From: an uncultured Bacteroidia bacterium
GTDB lineage: Bacteria; Bacteroidota; Bacteroidia; Bacteroidales; F082
Direction: 5' to 3'
Assembly (NCBI GenBank): GCA_902802535.1
Contig: CADCML010000044.1
Location: 1-55,105, forward strand
DNA: 55,105 nt
Shown here: one piece after another, positions 42,206 through 49,834 of the stretch
Position numbering within the stretch: position 1 is the first letter of the stretch
How the letters are laid out: every line of letters begins with the position of its first letter
Position numbers and translations under genes: made by a program
Notes under the pieces: generated by a model
The model's input: the letters and a program-made list of their open reading frames with translations, nothing else
Database searches by the model: none
Told to the model about the DNA's origin: nothing

Positions 42206-42952
42206 ATGACCAACAATTTCGGAAAACTTTATCTGGTACCCAACTTGCTTGGTGCCACCAAACCCGAACAGGTTTTGCCTGCCGGAACGCTCGAAACCGT
42301 GAAACGGCTAAAGCATTTCGTGGTGGAAAACACCCGCACCTCGCGCCGCGTTTTGAGCCGTATCGGGATGGATTGTCCCATTGACGACATCGAATTCATC
42401 GAACTCGACAAGCACAACGCCCGCAACCTCGACCTGATGGAGCACCTCGGCGCGTGCCTTCAAGGCGAGGACATGGGCCTGATGTCGGAAGCCGGAACAC
42501 CCTGCGTCGCCGACCCTGGTGCTTTGGTGGTTGACTTGGCACATTCTGCTGGAATTCAAGTGATTCCTTTGGTCGGGCCCAATGCGATGATTTTGGCTTT
42601 GATGGCCTCGGGCTTCAACGGACAAGCCTTCGCTTTTCACGGTTACCTGCCCATCAAAAGCCCTGAACGGCAGAACGCCATCAAGGATTTGGAGCGGCGG
42701 TCGATGGCCAACAACGAAACCGAACTGTTCATCGAGACGCCTTTCCGCAACAACGCCATGATTCAGGACTTGTGCAAAAACCTCCACCCTGCCACACGTG
42801 TCTGCGTCGCCTGTAACCTCACTTGCGAAGATGAATTGATTATCAGCCAAAGCATTGGAGAATGGAAGAGCTTCAAAGGCGATTTGAACAAGAAGCCGGC
42901 GGTGTTTTTGGTTTACAGCGAGCCGAGACGGGGATTCCAGAAAAGGAAATAA
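42206..42952 (+). CDS. Tetrapyrrole-methylase-family SAM methyltransferase (RsmI-like)
   Basis: The 248-residue protein has the tetrapyrrole/RsmI methylase fold: GKLYLVPNLLGATKP at the N-terminus, ENTRTSRRVL, MSEAGTPCVADPGALVVDLAHSAGIQVIPLVGPNAMILALMASGFNGQ (motif core GTPCVADPG and VGPNA), and the end FIETPFRNNAM. RsmI methylates 16S rRNA C1402; Bacteroidetes copies of this subgroup are annotated more loosely, so I do not assign the symbol. ATG 42206 is used because the dnaA stop lies 8 bases upstream. Confidence 0.82.
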   Translation: MTNNFGKLYLVPNLLGATKPEQVLPAGTLETVKRLKHFVVENTRTSRRVLSRIGMDCPIDDIEFIELDKHNARNLDLMEHLGACLQGEDMGLMSEAGTPCVADPGALVVDLAHSAGIQVIPLVGPNAMILALMASGFNGQAFAFHGYLPIKSPERQNAIKDLERRSMANNETELFIETPFRNNAMIQDLCKNLHPATRVCVACNLTCEDELIISQSIGEWKSFKGDLNKKPAVFLVYSEPRRGFQKRK

Positions 42953-43023
42953 CTACGAATTAGACGAATTAAACGAATCGTATTTCGAATTTAGCAGCTA
43001 AAGCTGCAAATGATTACGAATTA
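42951..43023. repeat. Palindromic que-cluster element, copy A (truncated)
   Basis: The left end AACTACGAATTAGACGAAT overlaps the methyltransferase stop codon; the inner hairpin GCAGC-TAAA-GCTGC (42994-43007) follows. The right arm is missing. The element reaches the queE stop codon. Confidence 0.7.
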
Positions 43024-43611
43024 GGGGATATTCAACACCCTGTGAATCTGCAACGAAAGTCGCCAATTCGGGTGACTTTTCACAGCCTCCACGCAGGCCT
43101 GCATATTGACTTTCCGTTGTTTCAAATTCCCAACAAAACAGGGTTGCAAAAAGCGGTTTTTCGTTTGAATTTCATCGTATTGCGCCAAATCCTGTCCGAG
43201 ATAGACCACCTTCAATTCATCGCATGTTTTCAACACACAAAGCTCTACGTCACCTCCTTCAAAAGCGGTCTTAGGCGATAATGTCACCCAATCTATATTG
43301 GAAGGTAATGGTCGGGTGCCATTAGTCTCTATAGCGATTTGTTTGCCTGTCTTTTGTTTCAGCTCCGCCACAAAAGCCTCATCGATGAACAAAGAAGGTT
43401 CGCCGCCTGTCAAGATAACCAACGGAGCAATTGGATATTTATTCACCTCATCCACAATATCTTGCAATGACATCATTGTGCCTTGTTGATGCTGTGTGTC
43501 GCAAAAGGCACAACGCAGGTTACAGCCACTGAAGCGCACAAAAACGGCAGGCGTTCCGCTGTGGTAGCCCTCACCTTGCAGGGAGTAGAATATTTCGTTT
43601 ATTCGATACAT
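43021..43611 (-). CDS. queE: 7-carboxy-7-deazaguanine synthase QueE
   Basis: This 196-residue radical-SAM enzyme makes the 7-deazaguanine ring in preQ1/queuosine synthesis. FSGCNLRCAFCDTQHQ has the CxxxCxxC cluster (C31-like triad); VILTGGEPSLF follows, as does a KQIAIETNGTRPL block. Length is that of the short QueE subgroup. It is the last gene of the minus-strand order queF-queC-queD-queE; each gap contains a palindromic element. The convergent methyltransferase gene ends beside it. Confidence 0.93.
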   Translation of the reverse strand: MYRINEIFYSLQGEGYHSGTPAVFVRFSGCNLRCAFCDTQHQQGTMMSLQDIVDEVNKYPIAPLVILTGGEPSLFIDEAFVAELKQKTGKQIAIETNGTRPLPSNIDWVTLSPKTAFEGGDVELCVLKTCDELKVVYLGQDLAQYDEIQTKNRFLQPCFVGNLKQRKVNMQACVEAVKSHPNWRLSLQIHRVLNIP

Positions 43612-43613
43612 TT

Positions 43614-43781
43614 AACTACAAATTACACGAATTTGACGAATTATTTCTCTGAATTTTGTAGATGCAAGCATCTCATTTTTACGAATTTGTCGCTACGCGA
43701 ACAAAAGATTCGTAAAATTTGCAGCCTTGGCTGCCAAATTCTCAACAACTATCATTCGCAACATTCGTCAAATTCGTAGTT
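43614..43781. repeat. Palindromic que-cluster element, copy B
   Basis: Ends AACTACAAATTACACGAAT and ...ATTCGTCAAATTCGTAGTT are inverted copies of one another. Inside are the hairpins GATGCAAGCATC (43661-43672) and GCAGCC-TT-GGCTGC (about 43721-43734). It fills the queD-queE gap. Confidence 0.8.
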
Positions 43782-43784
43782 TCT

Positions 43785-44138
43785 TTAATCAAAGTTTTGC
43801 GGCGCGTCGTCCTTGATGTAGGAAGCCTTGTTGTCGCGCGACTCCCACACATCGGCGCGGTAGCAGTTCGGGACGGTGTCCACAATCCATTTTGCCAAAT
43901 TCTCCGCCGTCGGATTGAAATCTAATACCTCATTCAGGTTCGTGTGGTCTATCTTTCCGTGAATCAGTCGCTTGATTTCTGTGAAATCGCACACCATGCC
44001 GTTGTTATCCAACTTCTCGGCGCGGCAATACACATTCACCTTCCAGTTGTGGCCATGCAGGTTCTCGCACTTGCTCTCATAGTCTAAATAGAGCTGGTGG
44101 CAGGAGGATATTTCTAAGGTTTTTCTGACGTAATACAT
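43785..44138 (-). CDS. queD: 6-carboxy-tetrahydropterin synthase QueD
   Basis: The 117-residue protein is the short QueD/PTPS type. The zinc ligands are visible as SCHQL (near residue 14) and NLHGHNW (near residue 29). CDFTEIKRLI and IDHTNLNEV follow and TAENLAKWIVD ends the fold. It makes CPH4 from dihydroneopterin triphosphate, the step before QueE. Gene order and product support a queuosine or preQ1 pathway. It lies between palindromic elements B and C. Confidence 0.92.
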   Translation of the reverse strand: MYYVRKTLEISSCHQLYLDYESKCENLHGHNWKVNVYCRAEKLDNNGMVCDFTEIKRLIHGKIDHTNLNEVLDFNPTAENLAKWIVDTVPNCYRADVWESRDNKASYIKDDAPQNFD

Positions 44139-44158
44139 GAGATTGCTGTTTTTTATTC

Positions 44159-44291
44159 AACTACGAATTTCACGAATGAAACGAATTATTTCAGATAGAA
44201 TTTTGCAACTTCGTTGCGGATGGGTACGAATTTGCTGTTTTGGCTGCAAAACTCATATCTTGACATTCGTATAATTCGTGTAATTCGTAGT
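44159..44291. repeat. Palindromic que-cluster element, copy C
   Basis: Ends AACTACGAATTTCACGAAT and ATTCGTGTAATTCGTAGTA are inverted; the inner hairpin is GCAAC-TTC-GTTGC (44204-44216), where copies B and D have GATGCAAGCATC. It fills the queC-queD gap. Confidence 0.8.
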
Positions 44292-44297
44292 ATCTTT

Positions 44298-44960
44298 TCA
44301 TATTATGTTTGATTCGTATTCTGTTTTGTCATCAATGCCAGCGGCACGTAAGGCTTCAATGCGTTCACGACAAGTGCCGCATTTGCCGCAGTGCTTCTCG
44401 CCGCCTTTGTAGCAGGAATAGGTCTCGGTATAGTCCAGACCCAAGGCCTTGCCGTGTTCGGCGATCTCCTTCTTGCTCAGGAAGGTATAGGGCGCATAAA
44501 CCGTGATATTTTCATAGGTTCCTGCCGACATGGCCTCCGACATGGCATCGACGAAATCCGGGCAGCAGTCGGGATAGATGCAATGGTCGCCGGCATGGTT
44601 GGCAATCATCACGCGCTTCAGGCCATTGCTCTCGGCGATACCTGCAGCGATGGCCAGCATGATGCCGTTGCGGAAAGGCACCACCGTCGATTTCATGTTT
44701 TCGTCGTCGTAGTTGCCTTCGGGGATGTCGTCGGCGGTCATCAGTAGGGCACTCTTGAAATAGCGGTGCATGAATTCCAAAGGCACAATAATGTGCCTGA
44801 TGCCCAAGCGTTGGCAATGCGTCACGGCACAAACGCGCTCGCGACCGTTTTGGGTGGAGCCGTAGTCGAAAGTGATGGCCAAGGCGATTTCGTCCTTGAA
44901 CTCGTAGAGCATCGTCGTCGAGTCCATGCCGCCGGAGATGATGATTACTGCGTCTTTCAT
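44298..44960 (-). CDS. queC: 7-cyano-7-deazaguanine synthase QueC
   Basis: This 220-residue ATP-dependent enzyme converts CDG to preQ0. Visible are the PP-loop IISGGMDSTT at the N-terminus and LAITFDYGSTQNGRER. The four-Cys zinc site near the end is spread over CYKGGEKHCGKCGTC. Length is normal. It works between QueE and QueF; the cluster thus encodes the full preQ0-to-preQ1 branch after GTP cyclohydrolase. It lies between elements C and D. Confidence 0.95.
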   Translation of the reverse strand: MKDAVIIISGGMDSTTMLYEFKDEIALAITFDYGSTQNGRERVCAVTHCQRLGIRHIIVPLEFMHRYFKSALLMTADDIPEGNYDDENMKSTVVPFRNGIMLAIAAGIAESNGLKRVMIANHAGDHCIYPDCCPDFVDAMSEAMSAGTYENITVYAPYTFLSKKEIAEHGKALGLDYTETYSCYKGGEKHCGKCGTCRERIEALRAAGIDDKTEYESNII

Positions 44961-44982
44961 AGATTTTGTATATCAACTATTT

Positions 44983-45135
44983 AACTACGAATTATACGAA
45001 TATAACGAATTTGAGTGAGAATTTTAGATGCAAGCATCTGAATGATGACGAATCGCCAAATAATTCGTATTCATTCGCGGCTTTAGCCGCAAAATGCAAT
45101 CGATAGTATTCGTATCATTCGTACAATTCGTAGTT
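44983..45135. repeat. Palindromic que-cluster element, copy D
   Basis: Ends AACTACGAATTATACGAAT and ATTCGTACAATTCGTAGTT are inverted copies. The inner hairpins are GATGCAAGCATC (45027-45038) and GCGGC-TTTA-GCCGC (45077-45090). It fills the queF-queC gap. Confidence 0.8.
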
Positions 45136-45144
45136 TTCATTTCA

Positions 45145-45615
45145 TTATGAATTGTGGAAACAGGCTAAAAGGCGTTGTTTCACCATATCTTGATGCTCGG
45201 CATCGCCGTAATTAGCGAAAGGCTTGATGGAAATGCCCCCGCGGGGTTTGAACAGCCCGATGACTTCCAAATATTTGGGATCCATCAGCTTGACCAAATC
45301 TTTCATAATCATGTTGACGCAATCCTCGTGGAAGTCGCCGTGGTTGCGGAAACTGAAGAGGTAGAGTTTCAGGCTCTTGCTCTCCACCATCAATGTGCGC
45401 GGGATATAATTAATAATAAGGTGTCCGAAGTCGGGCTGGCCTGTCTTGGGGCACAATGAAGTGAACTCGGGACAGTCCAAAGTCACAAGATATTCGTTCT
45501 CAGGATGTTTATTCTCAAAAGTCTCCAACACCTCGGGCGTATAGTCGTAACTGTAGTGGGTATTTTGATTACCCAACAGTGTTACACCTTGCAATTCTTT
45601 CTCGTTCCTTGACAT
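45145..45615 (-). CDS. queF: NADPH-dependent preQ0 reductase QueF
   Basis: The 156-residue unimodular QueF reduces preQ0 to preQ1. The nucleophile region is visible as [12 protein letters not shown], followed by [27 protein letters not shown], which holds the E-K-S-L-K NADPH-binding block. A terminal [12 protein letters not shown] completes the fold. It is the first gene of the que run, with a -7 box (45634-45641) above its ATG. Confidence 0.95.
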   Translation of the reverse strand: MSRNEKELQGVTLLGNQNTHYSYDYTPEVLETFENKHPENEYLVTLDCPEFTSLCPKTGQPDFGHLIINYIPRTLMVESKSLKLYLFSFRNHGDFHEDCVNMIMKDLVKLMDPKYLEVIGLFKPRGGISIKPFANYGDAEHQDMVKQRLLACFHNS

Positions 45616-45633
45616 GGGTTTTTATTTTGGCTG

Positions 45634-45641
45634 CAAAAATA
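45634..45641 (-). promoter_or_regulatory. -7 box (TATTTTTG) for queF
   Basis: TATTTTTG on the minus strand, 19-26 bases above ATG 45615; the POT transporter terminator lies just above it. Confidence 0.5.
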
Positions 45642-45652
45642 ATAAAAAATGT

Positions 45653-45677
45653 AAGGCTGCCATAATATGACAGCCCT
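45653..45677 (-). terminator. Terminator after the first POT transporter
   Basis: AGGGCTG and CAGCCTT flank the palindrome CATATTATG; T-rich sequence (ACATTTTTTATT) follows on the minus strand. Confidence 0.6.
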
Positions 45678-45698
45678 ACAAACGTATTAAATTGATTC

Positions 45699-47381
45699 TC
45701 AACAGCCCGACGTTGCCCTCTCCAGTCGCTTCATGATGGAGAAAATGAACACGGCGGAAAGCAGACAGAGCGCGACGAGCACGCCCCAGACCATCCAAAG
45801 CGGCATTCCTGTGCCCCAGATGCGGGCGATGACGCTGGTGAGGTAGTTGCCGATAGCGGTCACGCAGAACCATAGACCCATCATCATGCCCTTGTATTTG
45901 GGCGGAGCCACTTTCGTAACAAAGGAGATACCGATGGGACTTAATAATAGTTCGGCGAAAGTCAGGACGAAATAGGTGCTAATCAGCCAATTGGGTGAGA
46001 CCAACGTGCTGCTCACACCACCTTGAGCCTTCAACTCAGCGGGACTGGCCAAAGGGAAGGAACAAATTACCAAAATGAGGAAGCCAAGGGAGGCTACAAT
46101 CATGCCCAAGCCAATCTTGCGCGGCGAGGAAGGCTCTTTGCCTTTCTTTGCCAACGCACCGAACACCGCCATCGAGACGGGCGTCAAGGCAACCACGAAG
46201 AAGGGGTTGAACTGCTGGAACTGTTGCGGCAGCACGTTAATCGGGTCGGGCATGACTCTATAGACCGTCCATGCCATTATCCACAGGAAACACGTAACAC
46301 CGCAACAAATGCCCCGGTTCATCGGTTTTGTTGCTTGAATCGCTCCAAACAAGGTATAGATTGAGATGGCGACCAAGGTCAGCGACCAAATGTTGAAGCC
46401 AAAACGCGTGAAACCGCTCACGGTGCTTTGCGTGTAGTCGCGGGCGAAGTAGGTCAGGCAAAGGCCGGCCTGCTGGAACGACATCCAGAAGAAGATGACC
46501 ACTGCGAAGACCATCACCAAAGCTGTGATGCGCTCGCGGGTTTGCTCCTTCGAGAGTTCCACCACATTCACTGTGGTGCTTTCCATCGCCTTGGCCTGCT
46601 TGGTATTGACATCGGCGTGCTTGAACCATTTGCGGCAACTCAGGTAAATCGCCATGGAAAGAATCAGCGAGAGGCAAGCCACACCGAAACCGTAGTTGTA
46701 AGCCCCCGACAAGGCATCAATGTAATTGTTGGCAAAGCTCGCCAAATTGGTAATGTCGCCACCTTGCTGCACAGCCAAAGCTTCGAATTTAGCCAAGGCG
46801 TCAGGCGTGATGGTGCCGTCCAAATATTGATGCGCCAAGGATGGAATTTGCGGTACGTAGGTGAAGCCCGCCTTGCCTAAGAACAAATCCGTGACTTTGG
46901 TGGCGGTAATAGGCGCGAACATCGAGCCGATGTTGATGGCCATGTAGAACAGGCTGAAACCGTTGTCGCGGAAGGCACTGTACTTGGCCTCATCGTAGAG
47001 GTTGCCCACCATCACTTGTAGGTTGCCTTTGAACAATCCCGTTCCGATGGCGATAAGCGCCAAAGCGGAAAACATGGTGACCTTGGCCGTGGTGCTTGCC
47101 ATCGGCACCGCCAAAAGCAGGTAGCCAAGGAACATCACTACGATACCGGCGCGCACCATCTTGCCGTAACCGAAACGGTCGGCCAGCATACCGCCGATGA
47201 GGGGCATGAAATAGACGCATCCGAGGAAGATGCCATAAATGTGGCCCGCCTGCGCCTCGTTGTAGCCGAACTTGGCTTGCAGGAAGAGCACGAAGATGGC
47301 CAGCATGGTATAGTAGCCGAAGCGTTCGCCCGTGTTGGCCAATGCGAGGGCGTAAAGCCCTTTAGGGTGTCCTTTGAACAT
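45699..47381 (-). CDS. POT/PTR2-type peptide transporter (paralogue 1)
   Basis: The 560-residue major-facilitator protein has about 14 membrane helices. Visible are the POT segments GERFGYYTMLAIFVLFLQ, GGMLADRFGYGK (family FYxxINxG region is AINIGSMFAP) and a C-terminal SPIGISFVTKVAPPKYKGMMMG. Proton-coupled di/tripeptide import is the family role. The ExxERF motif is changed: Asn stands for the first Glu (NTGERF), as in the second copy. It lies 87 bases below the small gene pair and upstream of queF. Confidence 0.85.
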   Translation of the reverse strand: MFKGHPKGLYALALANTGERFGYYTMLAIFVLFLQAKFGYNEAQAGHIYGIFLGCVYFMPLIGGMLADRFGYGKMVRAGIVVMFLGYLLLAVPMASTTAKVTMFSALALIAIGTGLFKGNLQVMVGNLYDEAKYSAFRDNGFSLFYMAINIGSMFAPITATKVTDLFLGKAGFTYVPQIPSLAHQYLDGTITPDALAKFEALAVQQGGDITNLASFANNYIDALSGAYNYGFGVACLSLILSMAIYLSCRKWFKHADVNTKQAKAMESTTVNVVELSKEQTRERITALVMVFAVVIFFWMSFQQAGLCLTYFARDYTQSTVSGFTRFGFNIWSLTLVAISIYTLFGAIQATKPMNRGICCGVTCFLWIMAWTVYRVMPDPINVLPQQFQQFNPFFVVALTPVSMAVFGALAKKGKEPSSPRKIGLGMIVASLGFLILVICSFPLASPAELKAQGGVSSTLVSPNWLISTYFVLTFAELLLSPIGISFVTKVAPPKYKGMMMGLWFCVTAIGNYLTSVIARIWGTGMPLWMVWGVLVALCLLSAVFIFSIMKRLERATSGC

Positions 47382-47468
47382 GATTTATACTTATTTAAAA
47401 AAACAACAAATTAACCATTTAATAATACCAATTCTTTTTCGCCATAATTGTAGTTGTTTGCCCACAAA

Positions 47469-47681
47469 CTATTCTTCCATTGTTTCAAACAAGGCCACCG
47501 GACCCCAATGCCAAAGTTTGGTCTCTTCTTGTTCCAATCGCCTATATAAGGTCGAACGATAGAAGTGCTTCAAAGCATCCAATCCGCTTCCGCCATGCGC
47601 CTCCTGATAGAGGCGAGCCACTTGCAAAGCCTTGCTCGGAAGCAATAGATACAGGTTTTCATTTGTGATTTCCGTGTTCAT
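47469..47681 (-). CDS. Small protein, partner of a DUF3791-type protein
   Basis: This 70-residue helical protein reads LLPSKALQVARLYQEAHGG, then a C-terminal SLYRRLEQEETKLW-like segment (LYRRLEQEETKLWHWGPV). Its ATG overlaps the stop of the upstream gene by 4 bases (ATGA). No domain is named with certainty. Its small size, coupling to a DUF3791-like gene and position in a TA-like pair suggest an accessory module. Confidence 0.6.
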   Translation of the reverse strand: MNTEITNENLYLLLPSKALQVARLYQEAHGGSGLDALKHFYRSTLYRRLEQEETKLWHWGPVALFETMEE

Positions 47682-47893
47682 TGTGTTTTCTCTTTCAGAT
47701 AATCCTTCATTTCTTCAATCAGCCAACGATGGCCTTGGGTATGCAACACTTCATAATTCTCTGAGAGATAGTCAAGCAAGCCATTTCGGTCGAACAAATC
47801 CATCACTTCTGAGCCGCTCATGCCCATCTCGTGCTTGTATTGCTCGATGCAAAACGAAATGAAATACAATATGTCTTGTTCCTTTTTGCTCAT
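47678..47893 (-). CDS. DUF3791-like small protein
   Basis: The 71-residue protein MSKKEQDILYFISFCIE... continues with EVMDLFDRNGLLDYLSENYEVLHTQG, which matches the DUF3791 pattern (short helical proteins often found with toxin-like DUF3990 partners). ATG 47893 is set by the -7 box at 47914-47921; earlier ATGs lie above the promoter. It overlaps its partner. The two stand between the two POT transporter genes. Confidence 0.75.
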   Translation of the reverse strand: MSKKEQDILYFISFCIEQYKHEMGMSGSEVMDLFDRNGLLDYLSENYEVLHTQGHRWLIEEMKDYLKEKTQ

Positions 47894-47913
47894 AGCGAGC
47901 GTCTTTTCGTTTG

Positions 47914-47921
47914 CAAAATTA
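47914..47921 (-). promoter_or_regulatory. -7 box (TAATTTTG) for the DUF3791-like pair
   Basis: TAATTTTG on the minus strand, 21-28 bases above ATG 47893; fixes the start. Confidence 0.5.
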
Positions 47922-47976
47922 CACATAAAACCCAAATCAAGTATCCATTTGTCTATAAAAATGGGATTAAAAGAAA

Positions 47977-48000
47977 AAAGGCTTGCCGAAGCAAGCCTTT
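47977..48000 (-). terminator. Terminator after the second POT transporter
   Basis: AAAGGCTTGC pairs perfectly with GCAAGCCTTT around a 4-base loop (47977-47986, 47991-48000); T-rich sequence follows on the minus strand. Confidence 0.75.
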
Positions 48001-48020
48001 CCCGTTTGTTCTTTTATTGA

Positions 48021-49679
48021 TTATTTCGCAACCCTTTCAAGCCACTTCAACATGCCAAGCATGATGGACATCGAAACGAGGCAGATCAAAGCGAACACGC
48101 CCCATGTCATCCACTGGTGCGGGAAGGCGTTCAGCATTCTGACACCGAGGAAGATGAGCAAGTTGCCGATAGCGGTGGCTGACAGCCATAAGCCCTGGCA
48201 CATACCCACCATGTGGCGCGGAGCAATCTTGGAAACAAATGACAGTCCCAAAGGTGAGATGAGCAGCTCTGCCACGGTTAGGAAGAAGTAAGTAACAATC
48301 ATCACCCACTGTCCGGTCTTCATGGCCATCTTTTCAGCTTCAGGAAGTGCCTTGAAAGCATTGCCAGAAGGATAATTGTGTACTACAGCTATGATAATCA
48401 AGAAGATGTATGCGCAAGCCGCGATAAACATACCCATTGCAATTTTCCTAGGTGTCGATACTTCCTTACCCTTGCGTGCCAATAAGGCGAAAATCCACAT
48501 GACAATAGGCGTCAGCACAATCACGAAGAACGGATTGATGAATTGAAGAATCTCAGGCGGAAGTGCGCTGGTATCCAAGAAGTCGCGGGCGAAGATGGAC
48601 AGCGACTGGGCATTTTGGTGGAACGAGAGCCAGAAGAACACGGCGATACCAAGCACAGCATACAGGGCGGCCATACGCTGCTTGATTTCCTTGGCATCGG
48701 CTTGACGTTCTGCTGCGGTATATTCCTGAACGCTGGCCTTTTCTTTCTTCACAGGATTCGGCAGCTTGTTGCGGACAGCGATGAAGATGCACAGGGAAAT
48801 CAACATAGCAATGACCGAAACGATGAAGGAATAGTGAACGCCTGTGTTGTACACCTGGAGGTAGTTCTCGCAGAATCCCGAAAGATTCTCGGCGGCACCA
48901 GCATAATCTTGTGACAAGGCGGTGAGGTTGGTCATATCGTTACCTTCCATCGTACCCATGATAAACTTGTGGCACAGACGAGGGAGGTCGGCATTGTAAA
49001 TCAACCCCTTTGTCTTCAGATACCATTCGCGAATGATGGGAGCCACAAACGGGGCAATCACACCACCAATGTTGATGAACACGTAGAAAATTTGGAAACC
49101 GCTGTCACGCTTTTCCTTGGCTGCAGCCAGAGCCTCAGGACCTTTCTTGGCAGCTTCGGCCTCGAAGTCGTCGTACAACTGACCTACAATGGCTTGTAAG
49201 TTGCCTTTGAACAGACCGTTACCGCAGGCGATGAGCAGCAAGGCGATCATGGCAAGAACGAAAGGCCATCCCATGCCACCACCCTGGCTGAACACTGGAA
49301 TGGAGAGCAGACCATAACCAATGGCCATTATGACGATACCTGTGATAATGGTCTTCTTGTAGTTTTGTGTACGGTCGGCGATGATACCACCGGGAAGCGC
49401 AAGAACATAAATCAGGAAATAGAACACACCGAAAATCACGCCTGAGGTCTCGTCGGAGATGCCAAACTTGGAGCAGATGAACAACACCAGCACGGCGTTC
49501 ATGATGTAATAGCCGAAGCGCTCGCCCATGTTACTCAAGGCGGCGGCAATCAAGCCTTTAGGATGCTCTTCCCTAGCCTTTTTCAAGTAGAAGATTAGGA
49601 AAGGGATGACAATGATAAGAATCACGACAAAAACCACCAATGTCCTATGGTCTTGCCAGAGAGTTGATAATGTACCCAT
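48021..49679 (-). CDS. POT/PTR2-type peptide transporter (paralogue 2)
   Basis: The 552-residue paralogue has the same layout: GERFGYYIMNAVLVLFICSK, GGIIADRTQNYKK, IGSGNGLFKGNL-like ACGNGLFKGNLQ, VFINIGGVIAPF and SPLGLSFVSKIAPRHMVG near the end. It too has Asn for the first Glu of ExxERF (NMGERF). The two transporters probably arose by duplication; the small gene pair lies between them. A -7 box 60 bases upstream is divergent from valS. Confidence 0.85.
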   Translation of the reverse strand: MGTLSTLWQDHRTLVVFVVILIIVIPFLIFYLKKAREEHPKGLIAAALSNMGERFGYYIMNAVLVLFICSKFGISDETSGVIFGVFYFLIYVLALPGGIIADRTQNYKKTIITGIVIMAIGYGLLSIPVFSQGGGMGWPFVLAMIALLLIACGNGLFKGNLQAIVGQLYDDFEAEAAKKGPEALAAAKEKRDSGFQIFYVFINIGGVIAPFVAPIIREWYLKTKGLIYNADLPRLCHKFIMGTMEGNDMTNLTALSQDYAGAAENLSGFCENYLQVYNTGVHYSFIVSVIAMLISLCIFIAVRNKLPNPVKKEKASVQEYTAAERQADAKEIKQRMAALYAVLGIAVFFWLSFHQNAQSLSIFARDFLDTSALPPEILQFINPFFVIVLTPIVMWIFALLARKGKEVSTPRKIAMGMFIAACAYIFLIIIAVVHNYPSGNAFKALPEAEKMAMKTGQWVMIVTYFFLTVAELLISPLGLSFVSKIAPRHMVGMCQGLWLSATAIGNLLIFLGVRMLNAFPHQWMTWGVFALICLVSMSIMLGMLKWLERVAK

Positions 49680-49738
49680 AATTGAGATTTTTAATTATTA
49701 TTGAATTTTGAATTGATTTCTCGTTTTCCAACAGCGGA

Positions 49739-49746
49739 CAAAGATA
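49739..49746 (-). promoter_or_regulatory. -7 box (TATCTTTG) for the second POT transporter
   Basis: TATCTTTG on the minus strand, 60 bases above ATG 49679. Confidence 0.5.
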
Positions 49747-49808
49747 GGGAAAAATGTTTTGCAATTGCAAAAATGAAGAAAAAAGTCTGTGGATAGCCGA
49801 AAATTCCC

Positions 49809-49816
49809 TACTTTTG
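49809..49816 (+). promoter_or_regulatory. -7 box (TACTTTTG) for valS
   Basis: TACTTTTG lies 18 bases before ATG 49835. A TGTGGATAG motif resembling a DnaA box sits at 49787-49795, just above. Confidence 0.5.
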
Positions 49817-49834
49817 CACTTCATTTTTACGACT

